A stretch of 64,000 bases of DNA from Clostridiaceae bacterium. Its GTDB lineage: Bacteria; Bacillota; Clostridia; Peptostreptococcales; Natronincolaceae. The notes beneath the pieces are model-generated. The model made no database searches, was not told where the DNA came from, and was given only the letters and a program-made list of their open reading frames with translations. Below are positions 8,298-17,286 of this stretch, one piece after another. Position numbers and translations under genes: made by a program. How positions within the stretch are numbered: the stretch's first letter is position 1; every line of letters starts with the position of its first letter. The stretch lies in NCBI GenBank assembly GCA_020832135.1, contig JAFIFG010000124.1, forward strand, positions 38,381-102,380, read 5' to 3'.

Positions 8298-10139
8298 ATG
8301 TTGGGTGGTTATTTTGGAAAAATAATAAATATTGATCTTACAGAGGAAAAGGTAGAAATAGAAGAATTAGATGAGAAGTTGTTAAAGAAGTATTTAGGTG
8401 GAAGTGGATTGGCAACAAAGATTTTATACGATGAAACCGATGGAGATACGGAACCATTAGGACCAGAAAACCCTCTCATTTATATGACAGGACCTTTCAC
8501 TGGTACAAAGGTTCCTGTATCTGGACGACACCAAATTGTTGCTAAATCTCCCTTAACTGATATCTTTGGAGAAGGGGATGCTGGAGGAAGATGGGGTCAA
8601 GGTCTTAAAAAAGCAGGATATGATGGTGTTGTTGTAAGGGGAAGGGCTTCGAAGCCTATATATATATGGATCAAGGAGAAAGAAATAAAGATATTGGATG
8701 GCAAGGAAATTTGGGGTCTAGATACCTATGAAACTGATAGAAGAATTAAAGAAAAGCACGGAGAGGCATGTATTACGTCTTGTATAGGACCTGCTGGAGA
8801 AAACCAAGTACTGCTGGCAAGTATTATGCATGATGGTAGTGATGCTAGAGCTGTAGGCCGATGCGGATTAGGTGCTGTCATGGGTTCTAAAAATCTAAAG
8901 GCCATTGTAGTGGAGGGTACTGTTGCTACACCTGTTGTGGATAGGGAGGCATTAACGATCTCTTTAAAGCAAGAAGTACCTAAAATTGTAGAAAAAACAA
9001 AGGGATTGAAGCTACTAGGGACATCCGGCGGTACTGTCATGAGTGAAGAATTAGGTGATTTGCCTATTAGAAATTTCAAGCAGGGCAACTGGGATAAGGT
9101 TGAAGGTATATCAGGTCAGAGAATGGCTGAGACTATATTGAAGAAGAACTACTACTGTGGATCCTGTCCTATAGGCTGTGGTAGGGAAGTGGAGATTACA
9201 GAGGGTGCCTATAGAGGTGTAAAGGGTGCTGGTCCTGAATATGAAACTATCGGCATGATAGGTTCTAACTGTCTCGTGGAGGATTTAGAAGCCATAGCCT
9301 ATGCCGGTGAGATGTGTAACCGTTTAGGCATGGATACCATCTCGGTGGGGGCTGTTATAGCCTTTGCTATGGAATTGTATGAGCATGAGTTGTTACCAAA
9401 GGATAGCTTAGGTGATATAGCATTAACTTGGGGGAATGAAAAGGCAGTCATAGCATTGATAGAAAAAATTGCCCATAAAGAAGGTATAGGAGAATTATTA
9501 GCATTAGGCACAAAAAAAGCTGCAGAAAGAATTGGTGGTATAGCTTCAGAATTCGCTATACATGTAAAGGGATTAGAAGCACCAGCCCATGACCCTAGGG
9601 CCTTTAACAGTTTGGCTGTAGGTTATGCCACAGGGAATCGTGGAGCATGCCATCTTCAAGGGGCTAGTTATTTCTTTGAAAAAACTGCTACTATGCCGGA
9701 ACTAGGCTATACAGAGCCTCAGGATAGGTTTGCTACAGAAGGTAAAGGCATATTGAATTATCATAGTCAAAACATTATGGGGTTAATGGATTCCCTAAAA
9801 CTATGTAAGTTTGGAATATATGGAGGCATTAACTTAACCATGATGTTAGAATGGATACACCATGTTATAGGATGGGAAATGACGGTGGAGGAGCTATTGG
9901 AAACAGGAGAACGTATATTTAATTTAAAAAGAATGTATAATGTGAAATGTGGCATCAGTAGAAAAGATGATATTTTACCTATGAGACTTTTAAGTCAGCC
10001 TAGAAGAGATACAGGTACCGGTAGCAATTTAGCGCCCTTTGGAAAGATGCTAAATGAATATTATGAAGCAAGGGGATGGGATGATTTAGGTATACCTACA
10101 GAAGCAACTCTACAGCGATTACAGTTGAAGAATGAATAA
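8298..10139 (+). CDS. aor: Tungsten-type aldehyde:ferredoxin oxidoreductase
   Basis: This 613-residue enzyme oxidises aldehydes to acids (or reduces acids) with ferredoxin, using a tungstopterin and one [4Fe-4S] cluster. The N-terminal GGYFGKIINIDLT, the pterin-contact stretch GGRWGQGLKKAGYDG near residue 95, the cluster motif YCGSCPIGC near 285-293 and a later LKLCKFG cysteine all match the AOR family. The ATG at 8298 is preferred over an in-frame GTG at 8286 because AGGTGG lies about 8 bases upstream. A MoaD-like gene follows 18 bp later. The preferred aldehyde is unknown; a role with amino-acid-derived aldehydes is plausible. Confidence 0.92.
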   Translation: MLGGYFGKIINIDLTEEKVEIEELDEKLLKKYLGGSGLATKILYDETDGDTEPLGPENPLIYMTGPFTGTKVPVSGRHQIVAKSPLTDIFGEGDAGGRWGQGLKKAGYDGVVVRGRASKPIYIWIKEKEIKILDGKEIWGLDTYETDRRIKEKHGEACITSCIGPAGENQVLLASIMHDGSDARAVGRCGLGAVMGSKNLKAIVVEGTVATPVVDREALTISLKQEVPKIVEKTKGLKLLGTSGGTVMSEELGDLPIRNFKQGNWDKVEGISGQRMAETILKKNYYCGSCPIGCGREVEITEGAYRGVKGAGPEYETIGMIGSNCLVEDLEAIAYAGEMCNRLGMDTISVGAVIAFAMELYEHELLPKDSLGDIALTWGNEKAVIALIEKIAHKEGIGELLALGTKKAAERIGGIASEFAIHVKGLEAPAHDPRAFNSLAVGYATGNRGACHLQGASYFFEKTATMPELGYTEPQDRFATEGKGILNYHSQNIMGLMDSLKLCKFGIYGGINLTMMLEWIHHVIGWEMTVEELLETGERIFNLKRMYNVKCGISRKDDILPMRLLSQPRRDTGTGSNLAPFGKMLNEYYEARGWDDLGIPTEATLQRLQLKNE

Positions 10140-10157
10140 ATAAAGGTAGGTTGGTTT

Positions 10158-10382
10158 ATGAAGATTGTTTTAAGATTACACCATAGCTTAAAGGGAAAGG
10201 TGCCTATAGAGGATGGTATCTTGCAAATAAAAGAAAATATGACGGTGGAACAGTTGTTGAAGCAGCTAGACCTAAAGAGGACAACTGTTGTAGTTACCAT
10301 TAATAAAAAGATTCTACCAAAGGAAACTACAATAGAAGAAAATGATAGTATAGAAATTTATCCTATTCTTATAGGGGGGTAA
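10158..10382 (+). CDS. MoaD/ThiS-family sulfur carrier protein
   Basis: This 74-residue ubiquitin-fold protein ends in the diglycine tail (ILIGG) needed for thiocarboxylate formation by a MoeB-type enzyme. Length and the beta-grasp pattern fit MoaD-like carriers. It directly follows the tungsten oxidoreductase gene in the same direction, so it probably supplies dithiolene sulfur for that enzyme's pterin cofactor. No MoaE or MoeB gene is present nearby, so the partner must be encoded elsewhere. Confidence 0.85.
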   Translation: MKIVLRLHHSLKGKVPIEDGILQIKENMTVEQLLKQLDLKRTTVVVTINKKILPKETTIEENDSIEIYPILIGG

Positions 10383-10395
10383 TCACTCCATAGAT

Positions 10396-10434
10396 AAGAG
10401 GACGGTTTGAACAAAAGAACCGCCCTCTTATTTA
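10396..10434. terminator. Terminator between convergent genes
   Basis: A 12-bp stem with one mismatch (AAGAGGACGGTT against AACCGCCCTCTT) is followed on the + strand by TATTTATTTT. It lies between the MoaD-like gene and the oppositely oriented germination permease. Confidence 0.75.
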
Positions 10435-10442
10435 TTTTGTCT

Positions 10443-11522
10443 TTATGTACTCTTTACAGAGGATTTTTTTAAGCGACTTATGGTGAAGATCATAAAGGGA
10501 ATAATGAAAAAGTTTACTAAGGAAATATAAGTATAATAATTCAAGAACCTTCGCAGTACAAATAAGTTATTGGCAACCAGGTAAGCAGAAACACCTACTA
10601 AACCTGTTAGATAGTAGGGAATCCATTTGCTGGTAAAACCCATGCCACTTAGAATTTTTAAAAGAGCATAAAAGGTAATAACATACTTTAAATACCAGCC
10701 ACCAACAATTTGTAGCATGACGAATAATTCACCCGCTTCTAGGAAACGAAAATAGGTTACCAATTGTGTTTGATCTAGATTGGGGTAAATCATAGTATTA
10801 ACTACATCGATATCAAAGGTTTGTATTAGCCCCGTTAAGGAGACTATCTGCATTTGAATAACGAATAACAGACTTATTACGGCATGCTTTGTTAGCTTCG
10901 CATTGTCTTTTATTTCTGTCAAATAAGGAAAAACAATAGTTATAGCTCCATAAAGTCCTAATATTTGAAGGGTAGATAAGATAAAACCTCTGGTAATACC
11001 ATCTTCAAATATAGGAAACAATAATGCAAGCTCCTTGTTTTTTGCTGTTAGGATAGCAAGGTTAATGCCAGATATTGTAACTAAGGTTATACCTATTAGG
11101 GTTACCGTCACAATGGCAGGAAGCTTTTGTTGTACCGTGTATAATGTAGGTACTACAAAAAATAATACAAAGTACCATATAGGTGTCTCAATCAGCATAT
11201 TGGTATGCATAGCATTGGCCTTTACCCCTGCACTTTCCACCAAGGTTAGGAATAGAGTCAACAAAAATAGAAAGAGAAAAAAGTTACCAATACCCTTACC
11301 CATAGCATGACAATAGACTTTATGCAAACTATAGCAGTTCTTTTTTTCAAAGGTTTTTACTGCATAGATTAAATATAGGAGAATGATTAAAGAAGCAAGA
11401 ATCATAGCAATCCAACTATCCCGCATACCATTTAAGGTATAGATGGTGGGATAAGTTTTTAAGGAAACAACAGATACCGCTACGATAAAGATAGCTAGAT
11501 GTTTTGATGTGAATTTATCCAT
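10443..11522 (-). CDS. Spore germination permease, GerAB/GerKB type (B subunit)
   Basis: This 359-residue membrane protein has about ten hydrophobic segments and belongs to the GerAB/YndE branch of the amino acid-polyamine-organocation transporters. These form the germinant-binding subunit of receptors in the spore inner membrane. The ATG at 11522 is preferred to the one nine bases upstream (11531), because AAAGGGG abuts the earlier ATG but lies about 9 bases from this one. The A and C subunits are encoded on the opposite strand starting about 200 bp away. Usually the three genes run in one direction as A-B-C, so this arrangement is unusual. Confidence 0.9.
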   Translation of the reverse strand: MDKFTSKHLAIFIVAVSVVSLKTYPTIYTLNGMRDSWIAMILASLIILLYLIYAVKTFEKKNCYSLHKVYCHAMGKGIGNFFLFLFLLTLFLTLVESAGVKANAMHTNMLIETPIWYFVLFFVVPTLYTVQQKLPAIVTVTLIGITLVTISGINLAILTAKNKELALLFPIFEDGITRGFILSTLQILGLYGAITIVFPYLTEIKDNAKLTKHAVISLLFVIQMQIVSLTGLIQTFDIDVVNTMIYPNLDQTQLVTYFRFLEAGELFVMLQIVGGWYLKYVITFYALLKILSGMGFTSKWIPYYLTGLVGVSAYLVANNLFVLRRFLNYYTYISLVNFFIIPFMIFTISRLKKSSVKST

Positions 11523-11662
11523 AGTTTTCATCCCCTTTTCTTTAAAACTTTATTAAATACTATCACTAGCTTTATAAGAAATAACACTAGCTTCAATATT
11601 ATATAACTATATAAAACAGTATTTAGTATTATCTACCAATTTATTAAATAATATCCCATCAT

Positions 11663-11692
11663 GCATATTTCTGTAGAAACTGGAAGAAAATA
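11663..11692 (+). promoter_or_regulatory. Possible sigma-G promoter ahead of gerA/gerC pair
   Basis: GCATA (matches the -35 pattern GHATR) is separated by 18 bases from GAAAATA (5 of 7 to CATWMTA). Germinant receptor operons are normally forespore sigma-G genes, which is the main reason to propose it. The match is weak. Confidence 0.3.
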
Positions 11693-11698
11693 AAGTGA

Positions 11699-11723
11699 GT
11701 CTTAACAATACACCAAAGGCAAA
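11699..11723 (+). repeat. 25-bp dispersed repeat, copy 1
   Basis: The stretch GTCTTA..C..ATACACCAAAG..AAA matches 28567-28591 at 21 of 25 positions. Both copies lie in the untranslated region directly ahead of a gene's ribosome binding site, in the same orientation relative to that gene. Function unknown. Confidence 0.55.
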
Positions 11724-11737
11724 GTAGGGTGAGGATC

Positions 11738-13168
11738 ATGAGCAAAAAAAAAATTAATGAAAAAAAATATAGAGAGCAAGTTGACTATATAAAGGAAAGA
11801 TTACAGGATAACTATGACGTGAACTTTAGAGAAATCAATGTCAAAGAAGGCTGTATAACAATTGTGTTTTTGGAAAGCTTGTCGGATAGTATGTTTATTA
11901 GTGATCATATTATTATGCCTTTGATGCAGGAATCCGACGTAGGTAATGATATAGAGGTTATTAAAAAGGAAGTGTTAACCGGTAGTACCATAGGAGATGT
12001 TAATAGCAAAGAAGCTGCTATATTGCATATTCTTTCAGGAGATGTCATACTATTATTTAGCTTTGATGATACAATCGTTTCTTGTGAAGCTAGAAAATAT
12101 GCCAGTAGGGCTATAGAGGAGCCCCCCAGCGAAGTAGTGATCAAGGGGCCAAGGGAAGGTTTTACTGAAAATATCATGGAAAATATGTCTTTAATGAGGA
12201 AAAAACTGAGGAATGTAAACTTAAAATTTGAGAGGCTATCCATGGGGGAAGAGAGTAATACAACAGTGGTATTAATTTATCTTAAGGATAAAGCTCCAGA
12301 GCATTTAATACAATACGTTAAAAGACGTCTTGAGGGAATGGAGGATAAGTTTCTGTGGGAATCCAACTACATAGAGGAGCAGTTAAAGCATAAAAAAACT
12401 GCTTTTGACACTATAGGGTATACGGAGAAGCCGGATACCGCAGTATCTAAGATTGCAGAGGGTAGGATAGCTATATTGGTGGACAATAGTCCTTTTGCCA
12501 TTACGGCGCCCCATTTCTTTCTAGAGGAAATCACCATGGCGGATGATTACTATTTAAACAAATACCCACAAAATTATTTTAGACTTATTCGATGGGCGGC
12601 ATTATTAATTGCTTTGTTATTACCTGGTCTATATTTAGCATTGACCACCTATCATTTTTCCTTAATTCCATCTGTTTTTGTATTTCGATTGGCGGTTTTA
12701 AGGGCTGGTGTGCCTTATCCTGCTTTTGTTGAGATTCTTATTATGATGTTCTTTTTTCAGATTTTAAGGGAGGCAGGAGTACGATTACCGAAGGCTATAG
12801 GTCCCGCCATCAGTATTGTAGGAGCTTTAATTCTAGGGGATGCGGCTGTGCGTTCAGGATTAGCTTCGGAAATCACAGTATTGGTGGTGGCATTATCTGC
12901 TATATCCTTATTTTTACTACCTAGGCTTTATGGTGCCATCAGTATATGGACAGATATTATTTTGCTATTTTCAGCATTCTTGGGCCTGCCAGGATTTTTT
13001 ATAGGTTTTATTGTTTTTTGTTCCCATATTGCAGGGTTGGACAGCTGTGATTATCCCTATCTTTATCCATTGGGTACCTTAAAGGTATTTGGGTTTAAAG
13101 ACCATTTTGTTCGTTACGATCTTAAAGAGATATCGAAAAATATTTTACAAGAGGATGATCAAAAGTGA
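11738..13168 (+). CDS. Spore germination protein, GerAA/GerKA type (A subunit)
   Basis: This 476-residue protein has the GerA layout: a long hydrophilic N-terminal domain (about residues 1-285), then five or six membrane segments beginning near residue 290, with the FRLAVLRAGVPYP and PKAIGPAISIVGALILGDAAV signatures of the family. It forms the channel/ring subunit of a germinant receptor in the spore inner membrane. The ATG at 11738 is chosen because GGTGAGG lies just upstream; an in-frame GTG at 11729 lies inside that binding site. Its stop codon overlaps the gerC start (GTGA). Confidence 0.93.
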   Translation: MSKKKINEKKYREQVDYIKERLQDNYDVNFREINVKEGCITIVFLESLSDSMFISDHIIMPLMQESDVGNDIEVIKKEVLTGSTIGDVNSKEAAILHILSGDVILLFSFDDTIVSCEARKYASRAIEEPPSEVVIKGPREGFTENIMENMSLMRKKLRNVNLKFERLSMGEESNTTVVLIYLKDKAPEHLIQYVKRRLEGMEDKFLWESNYIEEQLKHKKTAFDTIGYTEKPDTAVSKIAEGRIAILVDNSPFAITAPHFFLEEITMADDYYLNKYPQNYFRLIRWAALLIALLLPGLYLALTTYHFSLIPSVFVFRLAVLRAGVPYPAFVEILIMMFFFQILREAGVRLPKAIGPAISIVGALILGDAAVRSGLASEITVLVVALSAISLFLLPRLYGAISIWTDIILLFSAFLGLPGFFIGFIVFCSHIAGLDSCDYPYLYPLGTLKVFGFKDHFVRYDLKEISKNILQEDDQK

Positions 13169-14274
13169 AAAGATTATGGATTGCCTTTATAGTAATACTT
13201 TCCTTACTATTAGGCGGGTGTTATAGTTACAATGATATCAACAGAGTACTGTTCCCTACAGCTATGATTATTGATATAGATGATGAGGGGGATATTATGA
13301 TTTATCTAGAAATTTTCCATGCTTTTCGAAGTACCCAAGAAAATACGGAGCAAGGGCAACGGATTTTATACCAGCAGAAGGGGGCAACTTTTCTGGAAGC
13401 TATCGAAAGCTTTGATGAGATTGCAGCCCATGTACATAGCTTTGAGCATAATAAAGTTATTATATTTACAGAGAAGGCAGCAGAGGAGGGTATTGAAGAT
13501 TTCTTGGATTTTCTTCAGCGGGGGCAACAATTTCTATTGAGACCTTTTGTAGCGGTTTATTATGGAGAACCTAAGGATCTTTTTGAGGTACCCTTAAAAC
13601 AAAACGAGTATTTAGGTTTGTATATACATGATTTATTTGATCGGCCTCGAACAAGAATAACAATACGACATCGCAAGCTATATGAGGTTTTAAACGATAG
13701 GCGTAGAGGGGAAAATGTAGCTCTTATCACTGCTATAGAAGTAGATAAGAATGCTTTGGATGATATAGTGAAAAAATATGGTGTAGCTGTTATACAAAAT
13801 GATAAACTGGTAGATAGAGTAGATCTATGGGAAATGCAAACCTTGGCATTTTTAATTGATACAGTAGAGTCAGGTAGAATAAGTATTCCACATCCTCAGC
13901 ATGAGGGTAAGCATATAACACTGGAAATTTTAAAGAGTAATACTAAAACGGAAGTAAACTATGAAGAGGGAAAGATACACTTAAAAAAGAAGATAGATAT
14001 GAAGACCATTGTAGGAGGCTCTGAAGGTAGTCTTGTCCTAGATCAAGAGACTATTGAGAAAATTGATTATTTACTGGAGGAAACATTGAAGGAAAATCTA
14101 CATGAATTCTTTCATAAATATAGGGAAAAGGATGTTGATATATTTGAAGTGCAACAGAACTTTGAAAGAAACTATCCTCACATAGAGGTAGATAATGCTA
14201 TAGAAATAACAGAACTTGAAATAGAAGTGAATAACCATTTATCGGGAAGTACAGATAGCCTTAATTTTCAATAA
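13165..14274 (+). CDS. Spore germination lipoprotein, Ger(x)C family (C subunit)
   Basis: This 369-residue protein has a lipoprotein signal peptide ending in the lipobox LLLGGC (Cys about residue 19) followed by the YNDINR start of the mature domain, and then the three-domain GerAC fold. It is anchored on the outside of the spore inner membrane as the third receptor subunit. The GTG start overlaps the gerA stop by four bases, indicating translational coupling. Confidence 0.93.
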   Translation: MKRLWIAFIVILSLLLGGCYSYNDINRVLFPTAMIIDIDDEGDIMIYLEIFHAFRSTQENTEQGQRILYQQKGATFLEAIESFDEIAAHVHSFEHNKVIIFTEKAAEEGIEDFLDFLQRGQQFLLRPFVAVYYGEPKDLFEVPLKQNEYLGLYIHDLFDRPRTRITIRHRKLYEVLNDRRRGENVALITAIEVDKNALDDIVKKYGVAVIQNDKLVDRVDLWEMQTLAFLIDTVESGRISIPHPQHEGKHITLEILKSNTKTEVNYEEGKIHLKKKIDMKTIVGGSEGSLVLDQETIEKIDYLLEETLKENLHEFFHKYREKDVDIFEVQQNFERNYPHIEVDNAIEITELEIEVNNHLSGSTDSLNFQ

Positions 14275-14295
14275 AAGTTAAAATAGAAGTTTTAA

Positions 14296-14335
14296 AAAGT
14301 AGCGGATAGTTTCTCCGCTACTTTATTAGTTTTTA
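14296..14335. terminator. Bidirectional terminator between gerC and the HD-GYP gene
   Basis: An 11-bp perfect stem (AAAGTAGCGGA / TCCGCTACTTT) with a 7-base loop has T-runs on both strands (TTAGTTTTT on +, and TTTTTAAAAC on the other strand), serving both convergent genes. Confidence 0.85.
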
Positions 14336-15412
14336 AGCCTTATTTACGGTCTCTTGAATTACCAAAGTACGATTCTCCAACAGATTTACTATTTTATTTA
14401 CTTTTCTTTTATCCTTATCTATGATGAGTTTAATGATAGGCCTAGAGAAAAATCGTCCATTTACCTTTGATACAACTCCGATACTACCATCACTTAATTT
14501 CACCAAGGTATTCATGGGATAAGGGTTAATATTTTGAATAAAGGCTTTTGTTAAAGTAGGGTGAAACAATGTACCGCCACTACCCATAATGAATTCTAAA
14601 ACCTCTGCTACAGGATAAGATTTTCTATAGGGTCTAGTGGAGGTCATGGCATCGAACATATCGCATATCCCTATAATTTTTGAAAATAGATGAAGGTTCT
14701 CATAGGGGGTTATACCAGGGTATCCACTACCGTTATATCTCTCGTGATGCTGGAGAGTAGGAATTCGTACTGTAGGGTCTAAGTCTGTCTTGGTTTTTAA
14801 AAACTCATAGCCCTTTATGGGATGCATTTTAATTTCCTTATATTCTTCCTCTGTTAAAGATCCTCTTTTTTTAAGAATCTCATCAGGTACAAACATAAAT
14901 CCTATATCATGAAGGGCAGCTGCCATCCCTAATTTATCTAGCTCTACCTTATTTAATCCCAAGCTGGATCCTAATACTAAGGCATGGATCATAACATTGA
15001 TGGAATGTTCATAAATATAGCCTTCCACCGTTTTTAAGTCAAGCAGTTCTATAACGATATCTTTTTTTGTAAATATTTCATCTACAATGGTGGATATAGT
15101 GGCTTTAGCTATATGAAGATCTGTATCGAACTGTTGGTTGGATCCTGAAGTTTGATTTTTGGCGAAAGAAGATAATTTTCTAAGGTGGGTAATAGCCCTT
15201 TGGCGTACCTCCATCTTAATAACATCCTCTATTTCACCTTCACTGAATTCGTCACTTATATAGACTTTACTATAGCCCATCTTTTGTAGCTTCACTACTA
15301 ATGATGGCTTTAATTTAACCCCTTTAGATAATAGGATTTTTCCTAGGTCGTTAAATAGAGGAAGAGCCAGCACATGATCCTCTGTGGCATGGGCTAAATC
15401 AATAATTCTCAT
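14333..15412 (-). CDS. HD-GYP domain protein, probable cyclic-di-GMP phosphodiesterase
   Basis: This 359-residue protein has an N-terminal regulatory region of about 130 residues and then an HD-GYP domain. The metal and signature residues are visible as YEHSINV, ALHDIGF, HPIKGYEFL, HHERYNGSGYP and FDAMTSTRPYRKS, so the domain looks catalytically intact. It should hydrolyse cyclic di-GMP or a related nucleotide. The ATG at 15412 is preferred over a GTG nine bases upstream because AAAGGTG lies 6 bases before it. It appears to be monocistronic. Confidence 0.9.
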   Translation of the reverse strand: MRIIDLAHATEDHVLALPLFNDLGKILLSKGVKLKPSLVVKLQKMGYSKVYISDEFSEGEIEDVIKMEVRQRAITHLRKLSSFAKNQTSGSNQQFDTDLHIAKATISTIVDEIFTKKDIVIELLDLKTVEGYIYEHSINVMIHALVLGSSLGLNKVELDKLGMAAALHDIGFMFVPDEILKKRGSLTEEEYKEIKMHPIKGYEFLKTKTDLDPTVRIPTLQHHERYNGSGYPGITPYENLHLFSKIIGICDMFDAMTSTRPYRKSYPVAEVLEFIMGSGGTLFHPTLTKAFIQNINPYPMNTLVKLSDGSIGVVSKVNGRFFSRPIIKLIIDKDKRKVNKIVNLLENRTLVIQETVNKA

Positions 15413-15476
15413 GTAAATCACCTTTTCATCTTTATATATTTAAGTAATACATCATCGAAGTAAATTCAGCTACAAT

Positions 15477-15501
15477 TCAGAGGGAGAAAAACTCCCTCTG
15501 A
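15477..15501. repeat. 10-bp inverted repeat upstream of the HD-GYP gene
   Basis: TCAGAGGGAG pairs perfectly with CTCCCTCTGA across five A residues. It lacks a T-run on either strand, so it is not an obvious terminator; it lies about 65 bp upstream of the HD-GYP start, on the promoter side. Role unknown. Confidence 0.5.
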
Positions 15502-15610
15502 GAAAAGCCTCATTTTATATATAACGATAACATACTTTGAAGGGGTAATCTATATAAATTTTTACCTAATAGTAATAGCAAATTCTGTAATTATTAAAAG
15601 GGAGGCAAAA

Positions 15611-15640
15611 CTAAAAAGCCAAGAGATTTTCTCTTGGCTT
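15611..15640 (-). terminator. Terminator of the betaine-type ABC transporter operon
   Basis: A perfect 11-bp stem (AAGCCAAGAGA / TCTCTTGGCTT) with a 3-base loop runs into TTTTTAG on the minus strand, 15 bases past the binding-protein stop. Confidence 0.9.
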
Positions 15641-15654
15641 AGGGTTGTTACTTA

Positions 15655-16557
15655 TTATAATAATCCTTTAGACTCTAAAAATTCCCTAGCTACTTGTTCC
15701 TCTGTTTGTCCAATTTCATCAATTTGGAAGTTCATTTCCTGCATTTCTTCATCGGATATTTGTCCGGCTAATCTTGAAAGAATTTCTTCTAATTCAGGAT
15801 AACGTTCCAAGGTTTCTGCATTTACCACGGGTGCTGCATAATAGGGTGGGAAGAAGTTTTGATCGTCCTCCAGTGCCACTAGGTTAAAGGCAGGAATCCT
15901 TCCATCAGTAGAGAAACCGTCAATTACATCTACTTCTCCATTTCGTACGGAACTGTAGGTTAAACCTGGGTCAAATCCTCTTTCATCTGCGAAGTTAAAG
16001 CCGTAGGCTTCCTGCAGACCAGGGTAACCATCTGGACGTTCTAGGAATTCAAAGGTTGCTCCTAGAACAAGGTCTTCATCATGATCTAATAAATCTGAGA
16101 AGGTTTCAAGCCCTAACTCTTCAGCCATTTGCTCCCTTACGGTTAAGGTGTAAGTGTTATTAAAGCCTAATTGATCCAACCATATTAAGTTGTATCCTTC
16201 TTTAAACTCTGTCTTTACGATATCATAGGTCTCATCAGGGTCAGAAATCGCTTCTTTTTCCAACATTACAGTATAGGCGGTTCCTGTATACTCTGGGTAA
16301 AGGTCTACATCACCGGTTTGTAAAGCACCGAAGACTAATTGTGTTCCACCGAATTCTGTAACATTTACATTTAAGTCTGTACTTTCCTGAATTAATACTT
16401 GAAACATAGTTGCTAAAATTCTAGACTCTGTGAAGTTCTTAGCACCGACGGTGATGCTGTCTCCTGCTGGTTGACAAGCAGTTAAAACCATAGTAAATAC
16501 TAATAAAGCAACTGTAATGAATGTAAGTTTTTTTCTGTTATTCTTTAAAATATTCAT
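15655..16557 (-). CDS. opuCC: Glycine betaine/osmoprotectant ABC transporter binding lipoprotein
   Basis: This 300-residue protein has a lipoprotein signal (VFTMVLTAC, Cys about 28) and the quaternary-amine-binding OpuAC/OpuCC fold, with the start SITVGAKNFTESRIL and the EYTGTAYTV stretch near residue 90. It captures compatible solutes such as betaine, carnitine or choline outside the membrane for the permease encoded upstream. AGGAGG lies about 11 bases before the ATG. It is the last gene of the three-gene operon, separated from the permease gene by an 81-bp gap that carries a dispersed repeat. Confidence 0.88.
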   Translation of the reverse strand: MNILKNNRKKLTFITVALLVFTMVLTACQPAGDSITVGAKNFTESRILATMFQVLIQESTDLNVNVTEFGGTQLVFGALQTGDVDLYPEYTGTAYTVMLEKEAISDPDETYDIVKTEFKEGYNLIWLDQLGFNNTYTLTVREQMAEELGLETFSDLLDHDEDLVLGATFEFLERPDGYPGLQEAYGFNFADERGFDPGLTYSSVRNGEVDVIDGFSTDGRIPAFNLVALEDDQNFFPPYYAAPVVNAETLERYPELEEILSRLAGQISDEEMQEMNFQIDEIGQTEEQVAREFLESKGLL

Positions 16558-16591
16558 AAAATATAAATCCTCCTCTTAAATTTTGGTTATA

Positions 16592-16618
16592 AGATCCTTC
16601 GTTATTGCTCAGGATGAA
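16592..16618 (-). repeat. Dispersed REP-like repeat, copy between permease and binding-protein genes
   Basis: On the minus strand this reads TTCATCCTGAGCAATAACG followed by AAGGATCT. Fifteen bases (TCATCCTGAGCAATA) are identical to the left end of the element at 35742-35820, and 54191-54205 is a degenerate relative. It lies between cotranscribed genes. Confidence 0.6.
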
Positions 16619-16638
16619 TCTTTAAATCAAGGCTAGTA

Positions 16639-17286
16639 TTACTTTCCCCGAAGTCCTTTAGGGGTAATAAAATGTTCTACCATACCTAAGAGCCAGTCTA
16701 CCAAAAGAGCAAGTAATGCTGCAGGGATAGCTCCTGATAGAATCATATGGGCATTGTCCATAGAAATCCCTCTGAAGATTAATTCTCCTAGGCCTCCGGC
16801 ACCAATTAATGCGGCAATGGTGGCGGTTCCTATGTTTATAACAGTAGCAATTCTAATACCCGCCATGATTACTGAAAGAGCCAAGGGTATTTGTACCATC
16901 CTTAAAATTTGACTATAGGTCATACCCATACCTACACCAGCTTCAATAACCGCAGGATCTACATTGTTGATACCTGTATAGGTGTTTTTAATAATGGGTA
17001 ATAAAGCATAGAGAAATAAAACGAAGATAGAAGGTACTAGACCAATTCCTAGAATAGGAATAATCAAACCGAACAATGCTAAACTAGGCAAGGTCTGAAA
17101 AACATTTGCTATCCCTAGGACTGGGTTGGCAAGTTTTCTATGTTTACTTATTAGAATACCAATAGGAACACCGATAACAATTGCTAACAAAACAGCTGTA
17201 CCAGTAATTTGTAAATGCTGCCCTGTTAACCTTATAACTTGATCAATACGGTTCATAAAAAATTGAAAAAAACTCATTCTTTCCAT
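16639..17286 (-). CDS. opuCB: Glycine betaine/osmoprotectant ABC transporter permease
   Basis: This 215-residue integral membrane protein has six predicted membrane segments and the binding-protein-dependent transport signature around AGVGMGMTYSQILRMVQIPLA (EAA-loop region near residue 140). It is the length of OpuCB/OpuCD. The ATG overlaps the ATPase stop by one base (TAATG), with AAGGAGG upstream. Typical OpuC systems have two permease genes; only one is present here, so it would have to form a homodimer. Confidence 0.88.
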   Translation of the reverse strand: MERMSFFQFFMNRIDQVIRLTGQHLQITGTAVLLAIVIGVPIGILISKHRKLANPVLGIANVFQTLPSLALFGLIIPILGIGLVPSIFVLFLYALLPIIKNTYTGINNVDPAVIEAGVGMGMTYSQILRMVQIPLALSVIMAGIRIATVINIGTATIAALIGAGGLGELIFRGISMDNAHMILSGAIPAALLALLVDWLLGMVEHFITPKGLRGK

